64,000 nucleotides of DNA from CAZXWN01 sp964644695 [NCBI: uncultured bacterium] (GTDB lineage: Bacteria; UBP4; UBA4092): positions 339,519 to 403,518 of the forward strand of contig CAZXWN010000002.1 of the NCBI GenBank assembly GCA_964644695.1, in the 5' to 3' direction. Position 1 is the stretch's first letter. Each line of letters opens with the position of its first letter. The position numbers and the translations under genes were made by a program. Under the pieces are notes generated by a model, which was not told the DNA's origin, ran no database searches, and was given only the letters and a program-made list of their open reading frames with translations. This document shows positions 36,825 through 45,650 of this stretch, piece after piece.

Positions 36825-37339
36825 AGTAAAGATTCCATACTTCCTTAAAGTTTACAAGTTATTGAATATTATCATATAAGATTTAAGGAACATTAGAAAA
36901 AAGATGTGTGGTTTGTGGCAGGATTTGAAATGGTCGGGGGCATTGTGAATCATCCGCATCCCCACTCACAATGCCCCAGAAACCAAATTCTTTTTACCCG
37001 TTTGGTTACCTTTGCCCTCCATCCCTGAAAGGCCAAACTGGTAATCTTGATTTATGAAACCATTTCAACATCAATTAGTTAGAGCAATAGTTGTGCCAAC
37101 TTGTTTGTATGAGGTTGGTTAGAGATAACTTCTATAAAATCAATGTTCTATTTAAATAAAGGCTTTTTACTGGGTTGTTGTGTGTATAGTTAACGTAACA
37201 CATATATGTTGTTTTGTATGTTTATTGGGCAACATAACCTATGGAAATGGAATCTAGCGGTTAGTTGGAGGTTAGTTTTTATCGCATGGATTGAAAAGAA
37301 GTGCATGATATAATTGCGACAGGACAGAAGGATTCTTAT
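36825..37339. other. Gap between divergent mutS and rfbB
   Basis: No gene is supported here. It holds one long hairpin (see 36937-36977) and an A/T-rich stretch at 37135-37230 with GTTAAC and runs of TGT. The leader of rfbB (AGAAGGA at 37326-37332) is at its right end. No convincing -10/-35 pair was found. Confidence 0.5.
36937..36977. repeat. 12-bp hairpin upstream of mutS
   Basis: A perfect inverted repeat GGGGCATTGTGA (36937-36948) with TCACAATGCCCC (36966-36977) closes a 17-base loop. The plus strand continues into AGAAACC and later CTTTTT, so it is a poor intrinsic terminator. The loop contains ATCATCC, also present in repeat copy 1. Role unknown. Confidence 0.45.
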
Positions 37340-38338
37340 ATGAAATGGTTAATAACGGGTGGATGTGGTTTTTTGGGTTCTAATTTCATACGTTATTGGT
37401 TAAGGCATCATCCCAATGATGTCATAGTAAATTATGACAAGTTGACCTATGCAGGGAATCTTGAGAATTTACGGGATATCGAAAATAATCCCCGGTATCA
37501 ATTTGTTCATGGAGACATAGCCGATAAGAATTTGATTGAACAGTGGGTATCTGCTGTGGATGGGGTAGTGAATTTTGCTGCTGAAACGCATGTGGATCGT
37601 TCAATACAAAACCCTGAGGTTTTTATTCAAACTGATGTCATCGGTACTTACAATATTTTAGAAATATGCCGCAGAACAGGGAAACGTCTAATACAAATCA
37701 GCACCGATGAAGTTTATGGAACTTGTGATGCAGGTTCTTTCTCAGAAACCGCCTCTCTGTCACCCGGGAATCCATATTCAGCCAGCAAGGCGGGTGGAGA
37801 CCTGCTTTGTATGTCCTATCAAAAAACCTATGGCATGAATCTTAATATTATCCGGTCCTGTAACGGGTATGGTCCTTTTCAATATCCAGAGAAGCTGATT
37901 CCCTTATTTATTACCCATCTTTTAGAAAAGAAAAAACTTCCGTTATATGGGGATGGAAGTCAGGTCCGGCAATGGATATTTGCAGAAGATTTTTGTTCCG
38001 CCCTGGAAATAATCATTCAAAAAGGGGTTCCGGGTGAAATCTATAACATCACCACAGGTGAGTCCTGTACGAATCTGGAAATGACCAGACGGCTGTTGGA
38101 TTTAATGGGATTTGAAGAGGATTGGATAGAATCCGTTGTTGACCGGCCGGGTCATGATAAACGATATTCAATGACAGGCGATAAACTCCAAAGTTTGGGA
38201 TGGAAACCCGTTTATACTTTGGATACAGGCCTCCCTTATACGGTTCGTTGGTATAGAGAGCATTCTGACTGGTGGAAAATACTTAAGAGTGGCGAATACT
38301 TGGAGTATTATCGTCGGCAATATATTGAACGAAATTAG
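37340..38338 (+). CDS. rfbB: dTDP-glucose 4,6-dehydratase RfbB (extended SDR)
   Basis: A 332-residue extended short-chain dehydrogenase that makes dTDP-4-keto-6-deoxyglucose, the first committed step to rhamnose and other deoxysugars of surface glycans. It has TGGCGFLGSNF for NAD, YDKLTYAGNLENL, AAETHVDRSI, STDEVYG and the YSASK catalytic Tyr-Lys pair. AAGGA lies eight bases before the ATG at 37340; an upstream in-frame GTG at 37301 would only add 13 residues. No rmlA, C or D gene is next to it. The downstream PHP gene follows after 54 bases. Confidence 0.92.
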   Translation: MKWLITGGCGFLGSNFIRYWLRHHPNDVIVNYDKLTYAGNLENLRDIENNPRYQFVHGDIADKNLIEQWVSAVDGVVNFAAETHVDRSIQNPEVFIQTDVIGTYNILEICRRTGKRLIQISTDEVYGTCDAGSFSETASLSPGNPYSASKAGGDLLCMSYQKTYGMNLNIIRSCNGYGPFQYPEKLIPLFITHLLEKKKLPLYGDGSQVRQWIFAEDFCSALEIIIQKGVPGEIYNITTGESCTNLEMTRRLLDLMGFEEDWIESVVDRPGHDKRYSMTGDKLQSLGWKPVYTLDTGLPYTVRWYREHSDWWKILKSGEYLEYYRRQYIERN

Positions 38339-38392
38339 ATTTTTCATAAGCTTGAAATCGTTTTTAAAATGCAGGTTTTGGAGGGATGCTTC

Positions 38393-39874
38393 ATGATGAA
38401 TATTATGAAGATTGGAATATTGATTGTACTTATTACAGGAATGAATTTGAGTCTTGCCTGGGCATCCCCCTCTTGTAATAAATCCACAACGGGTGGAGTT
38501 CCAGACACAAAAATCCAGTCTGCAGTTTCCAATCCCGCATATACAAATTATGATATGTCTCCCAGGATTGTCCTGGCCAATAAAGAAACAGAGATAGTTA
38601 TTACACCCCGAAGTAGTCAAAATTCTTTTAGCTCAATGAAAAACTATCGTATTACCTATGTTCCTATTCGCAACATAAATCTCAGCGGAAAGTGGAGTTG
38701 GGATCAGCGACAAAAAACACCAAAGCTGGTAAATGGTTCTCTCAAGCTTTATTTGTATTTTGAGGGTGAACAGGAACATATGCTTCGTTTGGAAGAAGTA
38801 AGTTTGTTGAGTACTAAACTTCTGGGGGATTTTCGAGTCTATTCTGTCTTTGATGATTTGTATGAAAAAACTCCACTGAAAGGTGAAATGCATAGCCATA
38901 CCAATCGATCTGATGGAGTTGAGGAGCCCAAGATAGTGGCAGGTACTTATAGGAAGTATGGGTATGATTTCCTGGCTATTACAGACCATTATTTGTATGC
39001 ACCTTCAATAGAAGCTATCAATTTCTACCAACCCTTGAATTTGGATTTCAAATTGTTTCCCGGTGAAGAAGTCCAACCACTGGAAATGTCATATGTGCAT
39101 ACCGTTAGTTTTGGAGCCAGTACTGGAATTGCAAATTTAATGTTAAATAGAACTCAGTATCTGAAGGAAGTAGATGCCATTCAAAGTATGCTTCCTGCCG
39201 CTCCGGCGGGGGTGAGTGCAAGAGATTATGCCATTCTTGCCTGGGTTTATACCAAAATCAGAGAAAATGGTGGGATGAGTATTTTGGCTCATCCCTACTG
39301 GCAATATAACTTTCAAAACTATCCTTCCGAACCTTTACTGGATTGTCTGCTTGAGCGCCGTCATTTTGATGCATATGAGATTATTAGTGGATATTCAGCC
39401 AGTGAACAAGAGTTTCAAAATTTACAAGTCACCCGTTATTATGAGGAATATTTTCAAGGCAGGAAACTCCCTGTTGTTGGTAATGGGGATACACATGGTG
39501 TAAATACCGGGACCCTTTTCAATTGGTATTTCAGTCTCGTATTTTCTCCTTCGGCAGATTTATCCGATATTATCCAAAGTGTGAAGAGCTTGAACTCGGT
39601 AGCCGTTACGCAAGTTAATGGAGCCAGCCCCACCATATATGGGCCTCATCGGTTAATAAAATATGGAAACTTCCTTTTGCGAGAAGTCTTCCCTGAGCAC
39701 CATGTACTTTGCAATACTGAAGGCGATTTAATGTTGCAATATGCTAATGGAAACACTGCCGCTGGTACGCAATTACAAGCACTGAAAGGACAAACTTCCG
39801 CATACTGGAAACATATCAAGGGATTGGATGTTACCTCTGCTGGCAATCCAGATTTGATTTCTGATTTGGAATAG
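38393..39874 (+). CDS. Secreted PHP-domain metal-dependent phosphoesterase-like protein
   Basis: A 493-residue exported protein (signal segment residues 6-25). From about residue 165 it carries a PHP domain: MHSHTNRSDG, AITDHYLYAP, FPGEEVQPLE, LAHPYWQYN and NGDTHG hold the His and Asp metal ligands. PHP proteins hydrolyse phosphate esters. Export and a 160-residue N-terminal beta-rich part are less common in the family and suggest an extracytoplasmic substrate. GGAGGG lies seven bases before the ATG at 38393, so the longer frame from 38369 is rejected. It precedes two sugar-binding lipoproteins on the same strand. Confidence 0.8.
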   Translation: MMNIMKIGILIVLITGMNLSLAWASPSCNKSTTGGVPDTKIQSAVSNPAYTNYDMSPRIVLANKETEIVITPRSSQNSFSSMKNYRITYVPIRNINLSGKWSWDQRQKTPKLVNGSLKLYLYFEGEQEHMLRLEEVSLLSTKLLGDFRVYSVFDDLYEKTPLKGEMHSHTNRSDGVEEPKIVAGTYRKYGYDFLAITDHYLYAPSIEAINFYQPLNLDFKLFPGEEVQPLEMSYVHTVSFGASTGIANLMLNRTQYLKEVDAIQSMLPAAPAGVSARDYAILAWVYTKIRENGGMSILAHPYWQYNFQNYPSEPLLDCLLERRHFDAYEIISGYSASEQEFQNLQVTRYYEEYFQGRKLPVVGNGDTHGVNTGTLFNWYFSLVFSPSADLSDIIQSVKSLNSVAVTQVNGASPTIYGPHRLIKYGNFLLREVFPEHHVLCNTEGDLMLQYANGNTAAGTQLQALKGQTSAYWKHIKGLDVTSAGNPDLISDLE

Positions 39875-39938
39875 TAGCTCTATACTGTTTTGATGTAGTA
39901 TAAGTCTGTTTTATAAACTTACTGAAAAGGGTATTTAT

Positions 39939-41246
39939 ATGTGGAAGAAGGTTTTATTTGGAATTTGGGTAATAACTTTTATTATGTGTTTGTCGGGGTG
40001 TTCGGGAAATCCAGATATTAAGGGGAAAACAAAGATATCTCTTATGTACTGGGGCAGTCCTGCTGAGAAGGCAGCGGTTGCAAGCTATGTAAAATCTTTT
40101 GAAAAAAAGTATCCACACATTTATGTTGAACTAATTCATAAACCCGGGTCGAATTATAATGATGTTCTTCAAACTATGATTGCTGGTAACAATCCTCCTG
40201 ATGTGATGTATATGGGAATGGAAGATTTTCCATTCTTTGCTTCAAAAGGCGCTTTCCTGAATCTAGATTCATGTATGAGTGATGATACGACATTCAATAA
40301 AAGTGATTTTTATGAATTACTTATGAATGTGTTTAAATACAATGGTATTCAATATGGGATTCCCAAAGACTTTGCCACCTTAGTGCTTTATTACAATAAA
40401 GATCTTTTTGATAAGGCGGGTGTTGCATATCCGAATGATAACTGGACTTGGAAAGATTTTCGAAGTGCTGCTGAAAAACTTACACTAGATAAGGATGGAG
40501 ATGGGAAACTTGATCAATATGGATTTGTCGTTGAACCAGGTCTTCATCATTGGCAGATGTGGGTGTGGCAGAATGGTGGCGAAGTGATGAGTCCTGATGG
40601 AAAACAGTGGTTATTGGGCGATCCGAAATATAAATCACAGAATATTGAAGCACTGAATTATCAATTAGAAATGATATATGGCCCCAAACCAATTGCCCCA
40701 ACACGTGCAGTTACCGCAGACAGAAATACAGCCGAACTTTTTAAGACAGGTTGTTTGGCGATGTGTGCAACAGGACGCTGGATGTGTATGGATTATAAAG
40801 ATATTAAACACTTTAAATGGAATATTGTTCCGTTGCCGCATAATAAAAAGCGTGCGGCTACTTTGTTGACAACCAGTTATGCGATTTCATCAACTACAAA
40901 ACATCCCAAAGAAGCTTGGGAGCTAGTGAAGTTTCTAACAGGACCCGATGGGCAAATTGAAATTGCTGAATCTGGTCATGCTATTCCATCCATGATTAAA
41001 TACGCAGAATCAGACCATTTCTTAAAATGTCCAGTATTGCCTTCTGACTTAAACAACAAGGCGAATTTGGATGTTGTAAATTATAGCCGCCCAACTCCTA
41101 CCAGTCCGTGTTTTAATGAAATTGCAGATGTACTTGTAAGAGAAATGGATTTGGTTTGGAATAACAAGGAATCTCCCAAAGAGGCCATTGAAAAGCTACA
41201 ACCTAAGATTGAGAAAATAATCAAAGATAATGAAACATCAAAGTAA
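39939..41246 (+). CDS. ABC-transporter sugar-binding lipoprotein (solute-binding family 1), copy 1
   Basis: A 435-residue extracellular solute-binding protein. The lipobox is LSGC near residue 21. The body has the family-1 pattern: ISLMYWGSPAEKAAV, VLQTMIAGNNPPDVMYMG, LYYNKDLFDKAGVAYPN and WTWKDFRSAAEKLT. It resembles sugar/oligosaccharide binding proteins. A calcium-like loop DKDGDGKLDQYG is seen. AAGGG lies eight bases upstream. No permease or ATPase gene follows; a terminator comes after the stop. The gene at 41386 is a close paralog. Confidence 0.9.
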   Translation: MWKKVLFGIWVITFIMCLSGCSGNPDIKGKTKISLMYWGSPAEKAAVASYVKSFEKKYPHIYVELIHKPGSNYNDVLQTMIAGNNPPDVMYMGMEDFPFFASKGAFLNLDSCMSDDTTFNKSDFYELLMNVFKYNGIQYGIPKDFATLVLYYNKDLFDKAGVAYPNDNWTWKDFRSAAEKLTLDKDGDGKLDQYGFVVEPGLHHWQMWVWQNGGEVMSPDGKQWLLGDPKYKSQNIEALNYQLEMIYGPKPIAPTRAVTADRNTAELFKTGCLAMCATGRWMCMDYKDIKHFKWNIVPLPHNKKRAATLLTTSYAISSTTKHPKEAWELVKFLTGPDGQIEIAESGHAIPSMIKYAESDHFLKCPVLPSDLNNKANLDVVNYSRPTPTSPCFNEIADVLVREMDLVWNNKESPKEAIEKLQPKIEKIIKDNETSK

Positions 41247-41261
41247 CCAAATACTATTAAT

Positions 41262-41292
41262 AAAAAGCCGTCATGATAAATGACGGCTTTTT
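41262..41292 (+). terminator. Intrinsic terminator between the sugar-binding genes
   Basis: A 13-bp perfect stem (41262-41274 with 41280-41292) around a 5-base loop, ending in a T run. It separates the two paralogous solute-binding genes, so they are likely controlled separately. Confidence 0.88.
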
Positions 41293-41385
41293 GTTTGCAA
41301 TATTGGGTTTGTGACAAAAGTTGACAGAGTAGGGTAATATAAAGGTGTTTGGCTTTTTTATTTTATTCGAAGGAGTGTTTAGGGT

Positions 41386-42687
41386 ATGAAAAAGTATATT
41401 TTGATCAGTATAGTGTTATTGTGTTTTTTTGTTCTATCTGGTTGTTCTGGAAATAAGGAAGCAGAGGGAAAAACAAAGATTACATTTATGTTCTGGGGTG
41501 CCCCCGGGGAAAAAACAGCTGTAGAAAATTATATTAAGATGTTCAGCAAAACTCACCCTGATGTCTATGTTGATATGATCCACAAGCCGGCGGGACAATA
41601 TAGCGATGTGCTTCAAACTATGATTGCAGGAAATAATGCTCCGGATGTGATGTATGTGGGAATGGAGTATTTCCCGTTTTACACATCAAAAGGTGCTTTT
41701 TTAAATTTAGACCCAGTAATTGCAGCTGATACAGCTTTTAATATAAATGACTTCTATCCGGAAGTTGTGAAGCCATTCAAATACAAGGAAAATCTTTATG
41801 GAATACCCAAGGACTGTGCCACTTTAATGCTTTACTACAATAAAGATTTATTTGATAAAGCAGGTGTTGAATACCCAAATTCCAATTGGACCTGGAAAGA
41901 TTTTAGAAATGCTGCAGAGAAACTCACTAAGGATAATAATGGCGATGGAAAGATTGATCAATACGGGTTTGTTGTGGAATCATGGATTGGTATGTGGCAG
42001 CCTTGGGTGTGGCAGAACGGTGGAGAAATAATGAACCAAGACAACACTAAATGGGTATTAGGTGATCCAAAATATATTAATCAAAATGTTGAAGCCCTAC
42101 AATTTCTTTGGGATATGATATTTGGTGCTAAACCTGTTGCACCAGAACCATCGGTTACTGCTGATCGTTCTACGCCGGAGCTTTTTAAGACTGGAAATGT
42201 CGCTATGTGTGCCTATGGTCGTTGGATGTGCATGGATTTCAAGGATATTAAACATTTTAAATGGGATATGGCACCACTTCCTCAAAATAAGAAAAAAGCG
42301 ACATCATTATTCACAGTCTGTTATGCTGTTTCTGCAAAAACAAAACACCAGAAAGAATCATGGGAACTAGTTAAATATCTGACAGGTCCAGATGGGCAAA
42401 TTGCAATAGCTGAAGCTGGGCATGCTATCCCCTCTATGATTAAATATGGTGAGTCTGATCATTTCCTCAAAGCTCCAGTTCTTCCTACGAATTTAAACAA
42501 TCGTGCAAACTTGGATGGGATTCCTTACGCAAGACCAATTCCATGTAATCCTGCTTTTAAAGAAATGGATGCAGTGATGACTCGGGATCTACAGTTGATG
42601 TGGAATGGAAAGATGAAACCGAGAGAAGCTGTCACAGCTCTTCAGCCCAAAATGGAGAAAATTCTTAAAGATAACAATATTCAGTAA
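41386..42687 (+). CDS. ABC-transporter sugar-binding lipoprotein (solute-binding family 1), copy 2
   Basis: A 433-residue paralog of the preceding gene, alike over its whole length (for example MIAGNNAPDVMYVG, LYYNKDLFDKAGVEYPN, SMIKYGESDHFLKAPVLP). The lipobox is LSGC. It keeps the DNNGDGKIDQYG loop. Differences cluster in the part around residues 195-240, which could line the sugar pocket. AAGGAG lies some 13 bases upstream. A GTGACA/TAATAT pair at 41311-41340 might be its promoter. It ends in its own terminator. No transport partners lie nearby. Confidence 0.9.
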   Translation: MKKYILISIVLLCFFVLSGCSGNKEAEGKTKITFMFWGAPGEKTAVENYIKMFSKTHPDVYVDMIHKPAGQYSDVLQTMIAGNNAPDVMYVGMEYFPFYTSKGAFLNLDPVIAADTAFNINDFYPEVVKPFKYKENLYGIPKDCATLMLYYNKDLFDKAGVEYPNSNWTWKDFRNAAEKLTKDNNGDGKIDQYGFVVESWIGMWQPWVWQNGGEIMNQDNTKWVLGDPKYINQNVEALQFLWDMIFGAKPVAPEPSVTADRSTPELFKTGNVAMCAYGRWMCMDFKDIKHFKWDMAPLPQNKKKATSLFTVCYAVSAKTKHQKESWELVKYLTGPDGQIAIAEAGHAIPSMIKYGESDHFLKAPVLPTNLNNRANLDGIPYARPIPCNPAFKEMDAVMTRDLQLMWNGKMKPREAVTALQPKMEKILKDNNIQ

Positions 42688-42707
42688 TCCTTTAAATTAG
42701 TTATAAG

Positions 42708-42754
42708 AAACAACCCCGACTCTTCTTATTCATGAAAGCCGGGGTTGTTTAATT
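42708..42754 (+). terminator. Intrinsic terminator after sugar-binding copy 2
   Basis: An 11-bp stem AAACAACCCCG (42708-42718) with CGGGGTTGTTT (42740-42750) and a 21-base loop. It lies between the convergent sugar-binding gene and the small gene at 42769 and may serve both. Confidence 0.78.
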
Positions 42755-42768
42755 AATAAACTAGTAAT

Positions 42769-43068
42769 CTAAACAGTTGAAGATTTCATAAGAGTTACAT
42801 TTTCTGTCCGTGCATTGAATTGACGCATAAATTCCTGCACACTCGGAGATATTGCAATCATCATTAACGACATTTCATTAGCCAAATCAATATCAGCAAT
42901 ATATGAGTGGGAGAAGGATCCTTGCATCACCGTATTAATTCTATGAATCGCTGGGGGTTGACTGCTTTTTAGGACATCGGCTGCTTTGGGAAGTTCTTGT
43001 TTAATCCATGACTCAAAAGCAGCCGGATCTTCAGTGGATTTTAGATTGAAAAGGATATACATACGCAT
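42769..43068 (-). CDS. Small hypothetical protein, possibly ferredoxin-like alpha/beta barrel
   Basis: A 99-residue soluble protein. I do not recognise the family with confidence. The order of strand, helix and strand (MRMYILFNLK, AAFESWIKQELPKAADVL, HRINTVMQGS, SYIADIDL) is what a dimeric ferredoxin-like fold would show. GGAG seven bases before the ATG supports a real gene. It stands alone between a terminator and the divergent Memo gene. No function is proposed. Confidence 0.6.
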   Translation of the reverse strand: MRMYILFNLKSTEDPAAFESWIKQELPKAADVLKSSQPPAIHRINTVMQGSFSHSYIADIDLANEMSLMMIAISPSVQEFMRQFNARTENVTLMKSSTV

Positions 43069-43196
43069 AAAGAGTCTCCATATTTAAAATTATTACTTGA
43101 TAACCATACCATATTATCTTACTCAAATTAAATGAATATGTGCTAAAATGCGCTCATCAACCATATCTAGGTATAGTCGGGTCGGAGGTGTTATCT

Positions 43197-44063
43197 ATGC
43201 AAGAAGATTTAGGTCCCCACTTACGGCATCCAGCTGTTGCTGGCACATTCTATCCATCTGGACCTCAAGATTTGTCACAAATGGTTTGTCAGTTCATTGC
43301 GAAAGCTGTCGTTCCTGCTCCTGAGGGAGATGTTCTTAGTTTAATTGTTCCTCATGCCGGATATGTTTTTTCAGGTCAAGTTGCTGCTTTTGCATATCGT
43401 TTTATAGAAGATATTCGTTATGATTCTGTTATTTTAATTGGTTTGTGTCATCATGGACTAAAGGATGTGTCGATATTTAGTTCTGGCCAATTTATTACAC
43501 CTTTAGGTGCAGTACCTGTTGATGAGGAGTTGGTTGGTGAGATTACAAATCACTGCCCACGTTTGATTACAGATAATCCCTTTTCACATCGTAATGAACA
43601 TTCCTTAGAAGTCCAGATACCTTTTCTTCAAACAATATGGGCGCATCCTTTTTCTATTGTTCCCATATTGGTTGATGATGATTTATTTGTTGAACCACTT
43701 GCAGAGGCAGTATCTCATGCTGTGAAAAATACCTTAAAAAAAGTGTTAATCATTGCTAGCACGGATTTGAGTCATTACCCATCCTATGAAACAGCCGTTC
43801 AGGTAGATCGTGAATCCATTGAGGCAATCAAGAAAATGGATTTTGTAGAAATGGATCAGGTAGAACGAAAATGGTTAGGTAAGGGGATTATGAATTTGCA
43901 TTGCACAGTTTGTAGCACTGCTGCAGTAAAAACTGTTTTGAAAGCATCACAACAATTAGGTGCAAAAACAGTGAAATTATTAGATTATGCTAATTCTGGT
44001 GATGTGCCGATTGGAGAAAAAGACCAGGTAGTGGGATATGCATCTATTGCCGTAATGAAATAA
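43197..44063 (+). CDS. amrB: AmmeMemoRadiSam system protein B (Memo family)
   Basis: A 288-residue Memo-family protein, related in fold to metal-dependent dioxygenases. It has RHPAVAGTFYPS, VPHAGYVFSG, EHSLEVQIPFLQ, ASTDLSHYPSY and CTVCSTAAV, which hold the conserved histidines and cysteine of the Memo pocket. GGAGG eight bases before the ATG at 43197 fixes the start; an earlier in-frame GTG at 43140 has no site. The AMMECR1 gene follows after 37 bases. In many genomes these two lie beside a radical SAM gene; none is next to them here. The reaction of the system is not established. Confidence 0.92.
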   Translation: MQEDLGPHLRHPAVAGTFYPSGPQDLSQMVCQFIAKAVVPAPEGDVLSLIVPHAGYVFSGQVAAFAYRFIEDIRYDSVILIGLCHHGLKDVSIFSSGQFITPLGAVPVDEELVGEITNHCPRLITDNPFSHRNEHSLEVQIPFLQTIWAHPFSIVPILVDDDLFVEPLAEAVSHAVKNTLKKVLIIASTDLSHYPSYETAVQVDRESIEAIKKMDFVEMDQVERKWLGKGIMNLHCTVCSTAAVKTVLKASQQLGAKTVKLLDYANSGDVPIGEKDQVVGYASIAVMK

Positions 44064-44100
44064 ATCAATATTTTAGTCAGATCTCAACAGGGGAGAAATA

Positions 44101-44658
44101 ATGGCTGGAAGTGATTTTTTTACTGATTCCGAAAAGAAGGAATTATTAAGTATTGCACGCATGTCATTGGTAGAATGCGTAAATGGAAGGTCTGTGGATA
44201 CGATCGTTTCTGAAAATCCTAAACTACAGGATCTATTAGGTGCATTTGTAACATTAACTCAACACGATGATCTGAGAGGTTGTATAGGTAATTTTGAGCC
44301 TGAAAATCCTTTATGGAAAGTTGTGAGGGATATGGCAATGGAGGCCGCTTTACATGATCCCCGCTTCATGCCTCTGCAACCCGATGAATTGGATAGAACC
44401 GATATAGAAATATCAGTACTTACACCACGCGTAAAAATACATGGTCCCGATGAAGTTATAGTTGGTAAGCATGGTCTCTATATATCCAGAGGATGGCATG
44501 GAGGGACTTTACTTCCCCAAGTTGCGCTCGAATGGGGTTGGAATCGTGAAGAGTTTTTATCTCAAACTTGCATCAAAGCTGGTTTGCCTCCAGATATATG
44601 GAAAGATCCCAAAACTGATATCTGGATATATACAGCAGTAATTTTTCATGAAGACTAG
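44101..44658 (+). CDS. amrA: AmmeMemoRadiSam system protein A (AMMECR1 family)
   Basis: A 185-residue AMMECR1-domain protein. The hallmark LRGCIGNF is at about residues 58-65, with the rest of the domain (DMAMEAALHDPRF, DIEISVLTP, GLYISRGWHGGTLLPQVA). GGGGAG lies just before the ATG. It is cotranscribed with the Memo gene upstream. The invariant cysteine in RGCIGN is present. The function of the family is unknown; human AMMECR1 is a disease-linked relative. Confidence 0.93.
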   Translation: MAGSDFFTDSEKKELLSIARMSLVECVNGRSVDTIVSENPKLQDLLGAFVTLTQHDDLRGCIGNFEPENPLWKVVRDMAMEAALHDPRFMPLQPDELDRTDIEISVLTPRVKIHGPDEVIVGKHGLYISRGWHGGTLLPQVALEWGWNREEFLSQTCIKAGLPPDIWKDPKTDIWIYTAVIFHED

Positions 44659-44746
44659 AATAGTCTTCTTTGTGCTAAGGTGAAAGTACCTGAGTTTTAG
44701 GTTAAAATGTAGATTCTTATTAATCACTTATTGGTATTGGAAAATT

Positions 44747-45619
44747 ATGAATTTTCAAAATATTATTCTTTCATTACAAACTTATTGGGCTGAACAGGGA
44801 TGTATTTTGCAACAGTCAACTGGAATAGAAGTTGGTGCAGGAACCTTTAATCCTGCAACCTTTCTAAGATCTCTTGGACCAGAACCTTGGAAAGTGGCGT
44901 ATGTAGAACCCTCTCGGCGCCCCACGGATGGTCGTTATGGAGAAAATCCAAATCGGCTACAGCATTACTATCAATTCCAAGTTATTATGAAGCCCCCACC
45001 GGCGGATATTCAATCCTTATATTTAAAATCATTGGAACGGTTGGGGATTAATTTGTTAGAACATGATATACGGTTTGTAGAAGATGACTGGGAGTCTCCA
45101 ACATTAGGTGCTGCAGGACTGGGTTGGGAAGTCTGGCTGGATGGTATGGAAATAACTCAGTATACTTATTTTCAACAAATTGGGGGTATACCTGTTAATC
45201 CTATTTGTTGTGAAATAACGTATGGTCTTGAGCGTATAGCAATGTATATTCAGGGTAAAAATAGTGTTTACGATATTGATTGGTTGGATAACATTAAATA
45301 TGGAGATATTCACCATCAAAGTGAAGTGGAAGGTTCAAAATATAACTTTGAATGTGCAAATGTAGAAATGTTGTTGGATATGTTCAATAAGTTTGAAGCT
45401 GAAGCTAAAAATCTCTTGGAGGCTGGTTTGGTTTTACCTCCTTACGAATATACACTTAAATGTTCACATACCTTTAACTTACTGGATGCTCGTGGTGCTA
45501 TATCTGTTACCGAGCGGACACGATATATTGGGCGTGTCCGTAATTTAGCACGAGCTTGTGCAAAGGCCTATCTGGCACAACGTGAGGAAATGGGCTATCC
45601 TTTGTTGCATAAATGGTGA
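44747..45619 (+). CDS. glyQ: Glycyl-tRNA synthetase alpha subunit
   Basis: The 290-residue catalytic alpha subunit of the bacterial alpha2-beta2 glycyl-tRNA synthetase. Class II signatures are clear: [52 protein letters not shown] and [12 protein letters not shown]. The length is normal for a separate alpha subunit. The beta subunit gene (glyS) normally follows at once, but here the next gene is a URO-D-family protein, so glyS must be elsewhere. GGAAAATT precedes the ATG. No T-box is possible in the 88-base upstream gap. Confidence 0.96.
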   Translation: MNFQNIILSLQTYWAEQGCILQQSTGIEVGAGTFNPATFLRSLGPEPWKVAYVEPSRRPTDGRYGENPNRLQHYYQFQVIMKPPPADIQSLYLKSLERLGINLLEHDIRFVEDDWESPTLGAAGLGWEVWLDGMEITQYTYFQQIGGIPVNPICCEITYGLERIAMYIQGKNSVYDIDWLDNIKYGDIHHQSEVEGSKYNFECANVEMLLDMFNKFEAEAKNLLEAGLVLPPYEYTLKCSHTFNLLDARGAISVTERTRYIGRVRNLARACAKAYLAQREEMGYPLLHKW

Positions 45620-45650
45620 TTTATAAAATAATGTGGAATGTGGAAGATTG

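Noticed and set aside
44659-44746. T-box leader for glyQ
   Set aside because: The gap is only 88 bases and has no T-box sequence or terminator.
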